This document shows positions 8,987 through 15,621 of a stretch of 64,000 nt of DNA, in pieces. Under the pieces are notes generated by a model that saw only the letters and a program-made list of their open reading frames with translations, ran no database searches and was not told where the DNA came from. This stretch comes from an uncultured Lachnospiraceae bacterium (GTDB lineage: Bacteria; Bacillota; Clostridia; Lachnospirales; Lachnospiraceae): positions 62,001 through 126,000 of the forward strand of contig CAJTMW010000011.1 in NCBI GenBank assembly GCA_910577275.1. Direction: 5' to 3'. The stretch's first letter is position 1, and every line of letters starts with the position of its first letter. Made by a program: the position numbers and the translations under genes.

Positions 8987-9751
8987 TTACTCCGCGTAAA
9001 TGCATTCAATTCCAAGCTCTTTAAAGGTTTTCATCCATTCCGCGTCCGGCTTTTTGTCCGTGACTACCACGTCAACCTTTGATAAGCTGCATATTTTCGA
9101 AAAAGCCACCTTTCCGAATTTGGTGGAATCCGCCGCCAGATAAATTTTGCCGGCGGAGGAAAGGATGCTCTGTTTCACCACCACACTGTCGTCGTTTCTG
9201 TCTGTGGCTCCTTTTTCCAAATCAATTCCCTTGCAGGAAAAGAATGCTTTGTCGGCATTATAGGAATTAATGCTGTCCGCAGCTTTTTTCCCGAAAAGGG
9301 ACATGGTACCCGATTTTAAAAGACCGCCTGTTGCAATGATGTCCCATCCCTGTACGTCTGACAGTTCCAGAAGAATTTCTATGGAATTGGTTATCACCGT
9401 CAGGTGTCTTTTCTGTTTGATATTTTTTGCAATGAATACCGCCGTGGTGGAGGCGTCCAGAATGATGTGGTCGCCGTCCTCGATTTCATTGCTGATTAAA
9501 TCCGCAATCTTCTGCTTGCCCGAAGGATTGGACTTCCAGCGGATATTAAAGGGCAAATCAATGCTACTCTTTTCATTTAGCACCGCGCCGCCGTAGCTTT
9601 TCGTTACGTGGCCGTCCTCCTCAAGCTTATCCAAATCCCGCCTGATGGTTTCCTCGGAGACATCGAACTCCCTGCTGAGCTCGTTCACGATTACTTTTTT
9701 CTTCTCATGGACCTTTTCTAAAATCAGGTTTCTTCTCTCAGCCGCTAACAT
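8987..9751 (-). CDS. DeoR-family transcriptional regulator
   Basis: 254 residues, standard for the family. The N-terminal winged HTH (residues 1-57) has the DeoR signature RRNLILEKVHEKKKVIVNEL followed by SEETIRRDLDKLEEDG. The C-terminal DeoR sensor domain (about 75-235) contains DGDHIILDASTTA and the ITN and ATGG segments that bind phosphosugars. Such proteins usually repress sugar catabolic genes until a phosphorylated intermediate appears. Here that would be fuculose- or rhamnulose-1-phosphate, or DHAP (inference). It is encoded inside the operon between the BMC-T and dehydratase genes, so it probably autoregulates the operon from the promoter at 19.2 kb. A tandem 12-bp AT-rich repeat lies just upstream at 9816-9839. 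Confidence 0.92.
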   Translation of the reverse strand: MLAAERRNLILEKVHEKKKVIVNELSREFDVSEETIRRDLDKLEEDGHVTKSYGGAVLNEKSSIDLPFNIRWKSNPSGKQKIADLISNEIEDGDHIILDASTTAVFIAKNIKQKRHLTVITNSIEILLELSDVQGWDIIATGGLLKSGTMSLFGKKAADSINSYNADKAFFSCKGIDLEKGATDRNDDSVVVKQSILSSAGKIYLAADSTKFGKVAFSKICSLSKVDVVVTDKKPDAEWMKTFKELGIECIYAE

Positions 9752-9815
9752 TTTCCGCCTCCGTAATATTTTTCAAGCCTTTGCAAACGGTGTGAAGCTG
9801 CGGCCGCATTGAAAA

Positions 9816-9839
9816 ATCATTTAAAATATCATTTAAAAT
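9816..9839. repeat. Tandem 12-bp AT-rich repeat
   Basis: ATCATTTAAAAT occurs twice head to tail. It covers the last codons and stop of the BMC-T gene and the leader of the DeoR gene. Each unit has a near-palindromic ATTTAAAAT core. It could be an operator for the adjacent regulator or a simple slippage duplication. Confidence 0.45.
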
Positions 9840-10381
9840 ATGTACTTCTTTATCTTGTCGGAGGGCCTTGCAATCACCGTGCTGTCAAGGAACATTCCCT
9901 TGTCGCCCGCCTCGGCTTTCGCCCTGTCGATTGCCGCCTGCACCGCGGAAACGCTTCCGGTAAGTGTCATATAACTCTTGCCGCACATGCCCTTTGCAAG
10001 ACGCAGCTCAATCAGCTCCACAATTGCGGTCTTGGCCGCCACATCCGCCGCCTCGATAAGGGCTGCCACGTCGTAGGTTTCCAGAACCCCCAGCGCGTTC
10101 ACATCCTCCGGCTGCGCCGTCCCGTAAATTGCCGGGAAAATGGATTCATGAGGATTGCCCAGAACAAAGGTGTCAATCACCTTATCCCGAAACCGCCCCT
10201 CCGCCCGGTCAACCGAAGCTTTTACGGCGCTTAATTCTCCTGTCACCAGAATGACAAACTTGCCGGGACAGGTCACCTCCGCCTGCAAAACCTCCACGTC
10301 CGCGGCCTTGGCCATCTCGTCCGCTGCCGCAAATCCTGTAGATACTGTTGTAACTTCCACCATACCAATTGCTTTGGCCAT
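9833..10381 (-). CDS. pduT: BMC-T shell protein, PduT-like with Fe-S cysteine
   Basis: 182 residues with two tandem BMC domains (about 4-90 and 93-180). It forms pseudohexameric trimers in the shell facets. The sequence follows PduT closely: AIGMVEVTTVSTGFAAADEM at the start, and C38 in VTCPGKFVILV. In PduT the three copies of C38 hold a [4Fe-4S] cluster at the central pore. The second domain keeps GVLETYDVAALIEAADVAAK. It lies next to a PduS-like flavoprotein gene, which supports an electron conduit through the shell: the PduS partner docks to PduT in known systems. Start and length agree with the family. No missing residues were noted. Confidence 0.93.
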   Translation of the reverse strand: MAKAIGMVEVTTVSTGFAAADEMAKAADVEVLQAEVTCPGKFVILVTGELSAVKASVDRAEGRFRDKVIDTFVLGNPHESIFPAIYGTAQPEDVNALGVLETYDVAALIEAADVAAKTAIVELIELRLAKGMCGKSYMTLTGSVSAVQAAIDRAKAEAGDKGMFLDSTVIARPSDKIKKYIF

Positions 10382-10508
10382 ATTTTTATCCTCTCATGCT
10401 GATAATACTGATATCATTACCGCCCTGTCTGCTCTCTCCCAAACCGCCCGGGCGTGCTTTTCCTTGCGCTGCAAAACTTTCCCGCGTATATACCGGCCGA
10501 CGCAGCCC

Positions 10509-11834
10509 TTACTTCTCTCTGACAATGACTTCCTTTTCGTCCGCCTTTTCCACGATACCGTCGATGGAACAATGGATTGCCACGCTAAGGCCCTGCGCGG
10601 CGTCCGCAATTTTCTGTCCCTTTTTCACCTGCTCCCCGGCCTTTACAAAGGGCTTTGCCGGTGCGCCGATGTGCTGGCTCATCTGAATCCTCACGTATTT
10701 CGTGGTGGGCGTCGTGTCGATGAACGGCGCCGGGACGTCATAGGAATATAATCCCAGCTTTGCTTTCAGCCTCTTTACGGGAACCTTCTTTAACTCCCTG
10801 TCGGGAGCCACTTTACTTACCTTCGGATTCTCGCTCCTGATTCCTGCCGCTTTCAGCCCGTTTTTAAATTCCGCAATCACGCTTCTGGGCGAAAGTCCCT
10901 GAGGGCAGGCATAATTTTCGCAGAGCCCGCAGCTGCTGCAGTATGCCGTGTTGGTGTAAACCGACAAGTCGCTGGTATCCTGATTGGCTAAAGCCCTCAT
11001 TACCCTGTGCGGCTCTATCGGGTGCCCCAGGGCATGCCTCGGGCACATTTCCGTGCAGGTTCTGCACTGACAGCAGGATGAGGCTGCACGTTTTCTTTCT
11101 ATACTTAAATTTTTATTCATACGCCTTACCACCTGATGCTCTTTCGGCAAAATGATAATGGCGTTTGTTGTCTTTGTTATAACGGTGTTTTCCGTTCCCA
11201 GCTTTCCCATCATGGGTCCGCCCATCACGTAGGCCGGGTCCTTTACTGTCACCTTACCCGCCAGTGAAACGGCTTCCCGCACCGTGGTTCCAAGGGGAAT
11301 ACGGACGGTCAGCGGATGGTCGATTTCACCTACAATGGATACCAGCTTATTGGTAACTGGTATCTGCATATGTACCGCTCTGTATAAATTGTACATGGTT
11401 TCCGTATTATACACAACCACATTTTCATCAATGGGGATTCCTCCCGGTTTGATGACGCGTCCTGTGGCCTCGTAAATAAGGATAACCTCATCCCCCATGG
11501 GGTAGGTTGCGCGCACCGCGCAGACTCTTACTTTCGGATAGCTTTTAATCACATCGGTGATTATCTCAATGGTATGTACATGGGTATCCTTTACCCCGAT
11601 AACCGCTTCCTTTGCGCCAAGGGTTTCCCTGACCTCGTCCAGCATCTGGATAATTTCCTCCGCATGCATGGCAAGAAGCTGTCTGTGCAGTTTCAAAAGC
11701 GGCTCGCACTCCACACAGTTTAAAATTACCGTGTCCGCTTTATCCGTCATTTTGGCATAGGAGGGGAAGCCGGCCCCGCCGGCCCCCACCACGCCATATT
11801 CTCTTGCGATATCCTTCAGTTCATTAATCAGCAT
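10509..11834 (-). CDS. pduS: PduS/RnfC-like iron-sulfur flavoprotein
   Basis: 441 residues. Related to RnfC/NuoF: the N-terminal part has the Gly-rich nucleotide/FMN site GVVGAGGAGFPSYAKM. A SLBB-like stretch (SIVGEIDHPLTVRIPLGTT) follows, then two 4Fe-4S motifs: CCQCRTCTEMCPRH (about 257-270) and CSSCGLCENYACPQG (about 302-316). The C-terminus has a barrel-sandwich/lipoyl-like fold (HIGAPAKPFVKAGEQVKKGQ). PduS reduces cobalamin in B12-dependent systems. No B12 enzyme is encoded here, so in glycyl radical compartments it is thought to recycle NADH by passing electrons out through the PduT-like cluster. It is 3 bp from the BMC-P gene. Confidence 0.9.
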   Translation of the reverse strand: MLINELKDIAREYGVVGAGGAGFPSYAKMTDKADTVILNCVECEPLLKLHRQLLAMHAEEIIQMLDEVRETLGAKEAVIGVKDTHVHTIEIITDVIKSYPKVRVCAVRATYPMGDEVILIYEATGRVIKPGGIPIDENVVVYNTETMYNLYRAVHMQIPVTNKLVSIVGEIDHPLTVRIPLGTTVREAVSLAGKVTVKDPAYVMGGPMMGKLGTENTVITKTTNAIIILPKEHQVVRRMNKNLSIERKRAASSCCQCRTCTEMCPRHALGHPIEPHRVMRALANQDTSDLSVYTNTAYCSSCGLCENYACPQGLSPRSVIAEFKNGLKAAGIRSENPKVSKVAPDRELKKVPVKRLKAKLGLYSYDVPAPFIDTTPTTKYVRIQMSQHIGAPAKPFVKAGEQVKKGQKIADAAQGLSVAIHCSIDGIVEKADEKEVIVREK

Positions 11835-11836
11835 GA

Positions 11837-12106
11837 CTACTTACTCCAATCCTGTCCTTCGTCAATGATTCCCACGATTGCCGCGTCCACAGGGGCGTCC
11901 TGCATATCACAGCCGATTCTTGCCGCGGAGCCCTGCGCCACCAGCACATACTCCCCGATTCCTGCCCCTATAATATCGATTGCGACAACCCGCTCGCCGG
12001 CGGCTTTCATTGTCTCCACCGGCTCCACAATCATAAACTTGTTGCCGACCAGCTTTTCACTTTTTCTGGTGGAAAATAAGCTTCCCACAACTTTTCCAAT
12101 TATCAT
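11837..12106 (-). CDS. BMC-P vertex protein (EutN/CcmL family)
   Basis: 89 residues, the usual size for the pentameric proteins that cap the vertices of microcompartments. It begins IIGKVVGSLFSTRKSEKLVG, has the family's central ERVVAIDIIGAGIGEYVLVAQGS split over two strands, and ends with the conserved VGIIDEG. It lies between the pduL and pduS-like genes with 3- to 12-bp gaps, so it is in the same operon. It is the only vertex gene seen, so it presumably caps all twelve corners. Confidence 0.94.
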   Translation of the reverse strand: MIIGKVVGSLFSTRKSEKLVGNKFMIVEPVETMKAAGERVVAIDIIGAGIGEYVLVAQGSAARIGCDMQDAPVDAAIVGIIDEGQDWSK

Positions 12107-12118
12107 AATGCAGCCTCT

Positions 12119-12772
12119 TTATATCGTCTGAATAATTGTCGCAAAATCTCCCTGTTTTACCTGACAGGCGTTGGCTTCATCCGTATCAATGTGCATTTCC
12201 AGTGAAAAAGACTCGTCCACGCGTATTTTCACGTTGTCAAGTACTGCTCCTCTCTCATTTCCCATGCGCACGGAAACATAATCTCCGTCCTTTAAGGAAA
12301 CTGCGTTTGCCTGCTCCGGCGTCATATGTATATGCCGCGCCGCCACAATACAGCCCTCGTTTAAGTACAGGACGCCTTTCGGGCCCACAAGGGCAATCGG
12401 CGCGGAACCGGCCGTATCGCCGGACTGCCGGAGGGGAGCGTTTACACCCAGCGTGCGGGCGTCCGTGGCGGAGATTTCCACCTGGGATTTGCTCCGCACA
12501 GGGCCTAAAATACGCACGTTTTCAATGGCGCGCAGTTTTAATCCCACCAGAGTGCACTGTTCGTTCGCCGCAAACTGTCCGCCCATCAGCTCTTTCTTTT
12601 TCGTGAGCTGATATCCCGGGCCGAACAGCTTTTCCACATCCTCCTTCGTCAGATGGATATGCCTTGCGGATACGCCAACCGGAACTGTCATCCGATTCTG
12701 ATTTGCCTTTGCGCTTTCAATTGTCTCAAGCACCATTCTCGTTATCTGTTCTACGTTGCCGAATCCATCCAT
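12119..12772 (-). CDS. pduL: Phosphate propanoyltransferase PduL
   Basis: 217 residues. It converts propionyl-CoA + Pi to propionyl-phosphate and recycles CoA inside the compartment. The two PduL beta-barrel repeats each carry a metal-binding RHIHL/RHIHM motif: VSARHIHLTKEDV (about 33-45) and VAARHIHMTPEQ (about 143-154). The zinc ligands (the His residues and GGQFAANEQC) are present. The N-terminal 22 residues are separate and amphipathic (VEQITRMVLETIESAK), typical of an encapsulation peptide. It overlaps no neighbour but is only 4 bp from the BMC-H gene upstream. A matching propionate kinase is not in the window. Confidence 0.95.
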   Translation of the reverse strand: MDGFGNVEQITRMVLETIESAKANQNRMTVPVGVSARHIHLTKEDVEKLFGPGYQLTKKKELMGGQFAANEQCTLVGLKLRAIENVRILGPVRSKSQVEISATDARTLGVNAPLRQSGDTAGSAPIALVGPKGVLYLNEGCIVAARHIHMTPEQANAVSLKDGDYVSVRMGNERGAVLDNVKIRVDESFSLEMHIDTDEANACQVKQGDFATIIQTI

Positions 12773-12776
12773 ATGA

Positions 12777-13067
12777 TTATGCCTCCGGCATTACCTTCGG
12801 TAAAATCATCTCCACATCGCCGTGAGGTCTGGGGATTACATGGGTGGCTACCAGCTCGCCAAGTCCGCTTGCCCTGCTTGCGCCTGCTTCCACGGAAGAC
12901 TTCACCGCGCCGACGTCGCCGCGTACCATCACGGTTACAAGACCGGAACCAATCTTCTCTGTTCCAATCAGTGTTACGTTTGCCGCCTTGCACATTGCGT
13001 CGGCTGCCTCGATTGCTGCTACAAGACCTCTGGTCTCTACCATTCCTAAAGCTTCTAATGATGCCAT
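12777..13067 (-). CDS. BMC-H shell protein (PduA/PduJ-like)
   Basis: 96 residues, one BMC domain. The core LGMVETRGLVAAIEAADAM and the pore region around KIGSGLVTVMVRGDVGAV match hexameric facet proteins that let 1,2-propanediol and small metabolites through. The lysine-containing edge motif is present (AANVTLIGTEKIGSG). It is about 85% identical by eye to the BMC-H protein at 13631-13912, so the two are recent paralogs. AGGAGG sits seven bases before the ATG. Confidence 0.95.
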   Translation of the reverse strand: MASLEALGMVETRGLVAAIEAADAMCKAANVTLIGTEKIGSGLVTVMVRGDVGAVKSSVEAGASRASGLGELVATHVIPRPHGDVEMILPKVMPEA

Positions 13068-13111
13068 AAATAGTTCCTCCTGTTTTTAGTTCCGCTGTTT
13101 ATAGTTACTTT

Positions 13112-13498
13112 TTATTTCTTAGTTCTGCTGTTCTTCCGGGCGGGCTTTTCCTTCGGCACGAAATCCGGCGGGTCCTCGCCCAGCATTTTTGATTCCGAAG
13201 ACGGTTCCGTCTTGCCCTTGAAACGGCTTGCCGAGAGCTCTACCATTCTGACAATTTCGGGATGGGGATTGGCAATCATGCCCGTTGCCGCCGGCTTGCG
13301 AAGCCCTAAAGTGCTTCCGGCTTCAACTGCCTGCTTTACCGCCGACACATCGCCTTCCACCACCAGCGTCACCAGCCTGCCGCCCAGCTTGCGCTCCCAT
13401 GTGGCCAGCGTTACGTTCGCCGCCTTGCACATAATGTCCAGCGCGTCCATGGCCGCCACCACTCCGGAAATCTCTATGAATCCATATGCATTACTCAT
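13112..13498 (-). CDS. BMC-H shell protein with basic C-terminal tail
   Basis: 128 residues from ATG at 13498. A longer frame to 13597 has no ribosome site and would run through the structured repeat, while AGGAG lies seven bases before 13498. Residues 1-88 are a divergent BMC-H domain (YGFIEISGVVAAMDALDIMC, then KLGGRLVTLVVEGDVSAV). Residues 90-128 form an extra, probably disordered tail ending in KPARKNSRTKK. The position of the tail suggests a luminal or cytosolic extension that could bind nucleic acid, lipid or a partner. PduK/EutK-like proteins also have C-terminal extensions, but with folded metal or HTH domains; none is visible here. The shell role is well supported. The tail function is unknown. 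Confidence 0.9.
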   Translation of the reverse strand: MSNAYGFIEISGVVAAMDALDIMCKAANVTLATWERKLGGRLVTLVVEGDVSAVKQAVEAGSTLGLRKPAATGMIANPHPEIVRMVELSASRFKGKTEPSSESKMLGEDPPDFVPKEKPARKNSRTKK

Positions 13499-13508
13499 AT
13501 TGGTTCTC

Positions 13509-13627
13509 CTGATTCCAGTTCCGCTACAGCCCTCCCAATGCACCTTTGTCTGGAACGATTTCCGGCTTCTTACACATCCGTAAATCGTTCCGTGCATTGT
13601 CCGGGCTTTCGCTGATTCCAGTTCCGC
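13509..13627 (-). repeat. Structured intergenic repeat, copy A
   Basis: It fills the gap between two BMC-H genes. The minus strand forms a long nested hairpin: GCCC/GGGC, CAATGCAC/GTGCATTG and GGAACGATTT/AAATCGTTCC, with unpaired AGACAAAG on the 3' side. The element is bounded by perfect 16-bp direct repeats CTGATTCCAGTTCCGC at 13509-13524 and 13612-13627. It is nearly identical to copy B, except that CAATGCAC/GTGCATTG becomes CAATACAC/GTGTATTG there. Confidence 0.85.
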
Positions 13628-13630
13628 CGA

Positions 13631-13912
13631 TTACCCCTTAAACTTAGGCAGAATCTTCTCCACGTCGCTGTGAGGTCTGGGGATTACGTGGGTGGCTACC
13701 AGCTCGCCAAGCTTGCTGGCTGCGTTTGTTCCCGCTTCAACTGCCGCGTTTACAGCACCGACGTCGCCGCGTACCATTACGGTTACAAGACCGGAACCAA
13801 TCTTTTCCGTTCCAATCAAAACAACCTCCGCAGCCTTTGTCATTGCATCCGCCGCCTCAATTGCTGCGGTAAGTCCTCTTGTTTCTACCATTCCTAAAGC
13901 TTCCTGTGACAT
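13631..13912 (-). CDS. BMC-H shell protein (PduA/PduJ-like)
   Basis: 93 residues, one BMC domain: ALGMVETRGLTAAIEAADAM at the N-terminus, the KIGSGLVTVMVRGDVGAV strand-pore segment, and the terminal LVATHVIPRPHSDVEKILP. It is a near copy of the protein at 12777-13067, with changes mainly at AADAM-T-KAAE and in the last residues. Two near-identical major facet proteins usually tile the bulk of the shell, like PduA/PduJ. AGGAGG precedes the ATG. Confidence 0.95.
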   Translation of the reverse strand: MSQEALGMVETRGLTAAIEAADAMTKAAEVVLIGTEKIGSGLVTVMVRGDVGAVNAAVEAGTNAASKLGELVATHVIPRPHSDVEKILPKFKG

Positions 13913-13937
13913 TTCCTGTTCCTCCTTTTTTCACTTC

Positions 13938-14267
13938 CTAATTTTTATCAAGTGCGCTGATTTTCAGCATTTTTTCTGTATCTTCCGTAGGTCTTGGAAT
14001 AATGTGTTTACACACAATCCCTGTGTTTGCAAGGGCAACCTCCTCAGCGGCCCGCATGGCTTCCTCCACATCCGCAACGCTGCCTCTGAACTTGACAGTG
14101 ACCAGAAGCGGTACCGGAAGGGCGTCCGCATTCGCCGGCTTGTTCTTGTCAAACACCTCCAGACGGACATTGGCCGCCTTACAGCCTGCGTCCGCGGCAA
14201 GGAACGCACACACAAGACCATATACCTCTAAAAGCCCTACCGCTTCCTGCTTTGTCCTCTCTCCCAT
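13938..14267 (-). CDS. Divergent BMC-H shell protein with internal insertion
   Basis: 109 residues. The BMC fold is visible from QEAVGLLEVYGLVCAFLAAD to CKHIIPRPTEDTEKML. Compared with the PduA-like paralogs it has about 12 extra residues (DKNKPANADALPVP) at the turn between the second and third strands, near the pore face. Similar inserted BMC-H proteins accompany glycyl radical microcompartments and may give a specialised pore or partner-binding site (inference). It is 20 bp from the alcohol dehydrogenase stop. Confidence 0.88.
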   Translation of the reverse strand: MGERTKQEAVGLLEVYGLVCAFLAADAGCKAANVRLEVFDKNKPANADALPVPLLVTVKFRGSVADVEEAMRAAEEVALANTGIVCKHIIPRPTEDTEKMLKISALDKN

Positions 14268-14287
14268 GGATTATTCCTTTCCGGCAA

Positions 14288-15499
14288 CTACTTGTTTACA
14301 ATTGCAATCTTAAGTCCTGTCATTGCAAGGTTCGTCTTTAACGCCTCGTTAATCTCCTCCAGCGGATATCTGTGGGTGATGAGCTCGGAAAGGGGAAGTC
14401 CGATTCCTTTTGCCCTCTTTAAGAAATCAAAAGTTGTGGCATAATCTCTTAAAGTATATACCCAGGAGCCCACCAGGGTGATTTCCTTGGAGCACAAATC
14501 AAAGTGGGGATTGATGGTTGCATCGCCGCCGTTTACGAAAAAGCCCAGCTCGCAAAGCCCGCCGCCTCTGCGGATAAACTTGTAGATATTTGCGTGGGCC
14601 GCCGGATTTCCGGTACACTGGAATGCAAAGTCCGCCAGATGTCCGTCAAAGGAAGCCTCCACCGCGCCTGTAAGGGCCTCGATTCCCTGGAAGTCCTTGA
14701 AGCTTACCGTGTGGCTTGCCCCAAGCTTTTTGGCGAAATTCAGTCTCATTTCGTTTCCGTCAACCGCCGTGATGTTTTCAATTCCCATTGTGCGCAGAAC
14801 CGCGATGCAAATCAGTCCGATGGGGCCGCATCCCTGTACAACCACGCGGCTGTTGAAACGCAGGATTCCCGTTGTTTTTGCTCTCTCAACCGCATGTACC
14901 AAAACGGCGCAGGGCTCAATCAGGATTCTGGAATCCAAATCCAAATCGCTTACGTTAAATACGGTGGAACCGCCGCGGATTAATATGTAATCGGAAAACC
15001 ATCCGTTCAGATGAATATCATCGTCGGGGAGAAGTCCGTATACGTCCGCCGCGCCTACGTTCTGTTTATTTAAGTCAAACATGGTAATGTCCGCATTGTC
15101 CTGGAAAATCATACAGGTCACTACCTTGTCGCCTAAGTGGAGGTCTTTGCCCGCGCTGTCCTTTTTAACGTTCTTACCCATCTTTACGATTTCGCCGGTT
15201 CCCTCATGGCCAAGCGCCACAGGAATCAGGCTGAACGGGTCTCTCTTAAATTCGTGGGCGTCCGTTCCGCAGACGCCGCAGCCTTCTACCTTTACCAGAA
15301 TGTCGTCGTCGCCAACCTCAGGCATGGGAAACTCTTTTACTTCGAATTTCTCAAGAGCCGTCAGCATTGCCACATGAGCCGTTTTGGGGATGCTTCCCCC
15401 CGCGCTGGCTGCGGCTGCCGGTGCGGCCGCGCCGCTTCCTGACATCTGATTCAAAATCTGCCTGACAATCAGTTCAAGCTCTTTCTCATTTACCGCCAT
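14288..15499 (-). CDS. Encapsulated zinc-type alcohol dehydrogenase
   Basis: 403 residues, a medium-chain dehydrogenase. Probable role: reduction of propionaldehyde to propanol (or lactaldehyde to propanediol) with NADH recycling in the compartment. Residues 1-20 are an amphipathic helix (EKELELIVRQILNQMSG) followed by an Ala/Gly-rich linker, a typical encapsulation tail. The catalytic zinc ligands are seen in GCGVCGTDAHEF, GHEGTGEIV and EPCAV. The Rossmann motif is VVQGCGPIGLICIAV. The four-cysteine structural zinc lobe usual after residue 90 is missing and replaced by an Asp/Asn-rich segment (CMIFQDNADITMFDLNKQ). Gene order next to the acylating aldehyde dehydrogenase matches the Clostridium phytofermentans fucose/rhamnose locus. 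The exact substrate is inferred. Confidence 0.88.
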   Translation of the reverse strand: MAVNEKELELIVRQILNQMSGSGAAAPAAAASAGGSIPKTAHVAMLTALEKFEVKEFPMPEVGDDDILVKVEGCGVCGTDAHEFKRDPFSLIPVALGHEGTGEIVKMGKNVKKDSAGKDLHLGDKVVTCMIFQDNADITMFDLNKQNVGAADVYGLLPDDDIHLNGWFSDYILIRGGSTVFNVSDLDLDSRILIEPCAVLVHAVERAKTTGILRFNSRVVVQGCGPIGLICIAVLRTMGIENITAVDGNEMRLNFAKKLGASHTVSFKDFQGIEALTGAVEASFDGHLADFAFQCTGNPAAHANIYKFIRRGGGLCELGFFVNGGDATINPHFDLCSKEITLVGSWVYTLRDYATTFDFLKRAKGIGLPLSELITHRYPLEEINEALKTNLAMTGLKIAIVNK

Positions 15500-15508
15500 T
15501 TTATTCTC

Positions 15509-15613
15509 CTATTCCAGTTCCGCTACAGCCCTCCCAATACACCTTGGTCTGGAACAATTTCCGGCTGCTGGCGCATCTGTAAATCGTTCCGTGTATTGTC
15601 CGGGCTTTCGCTG
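15509..15613 (-). repeat. Structured intergenic repeat, copy B
   Basis: It lies between the aldehyde and alcohol dehydrogenase genes. The minus strand pairs GCCC/GGGC, CAATACAC/GTGTATTG and GGAACGATTT/AAATTGTTCC (with one G-U), leaving AGACCAAG unpaired. CTATTCCAGTTCCGC is kept on the left side only; the right-hand direct repeat present in copies A and C is absent. Confidence 0.82.
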
Positions 15614-15621
15614 TTTTTAAA

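Noticed and set aside
13499..13597. Upstream extension of the tailed BMC-H protein
   Set aside because: It reads through the structured repeat and lacks a ribosome site, while AGGAG fits ATG at 13498.
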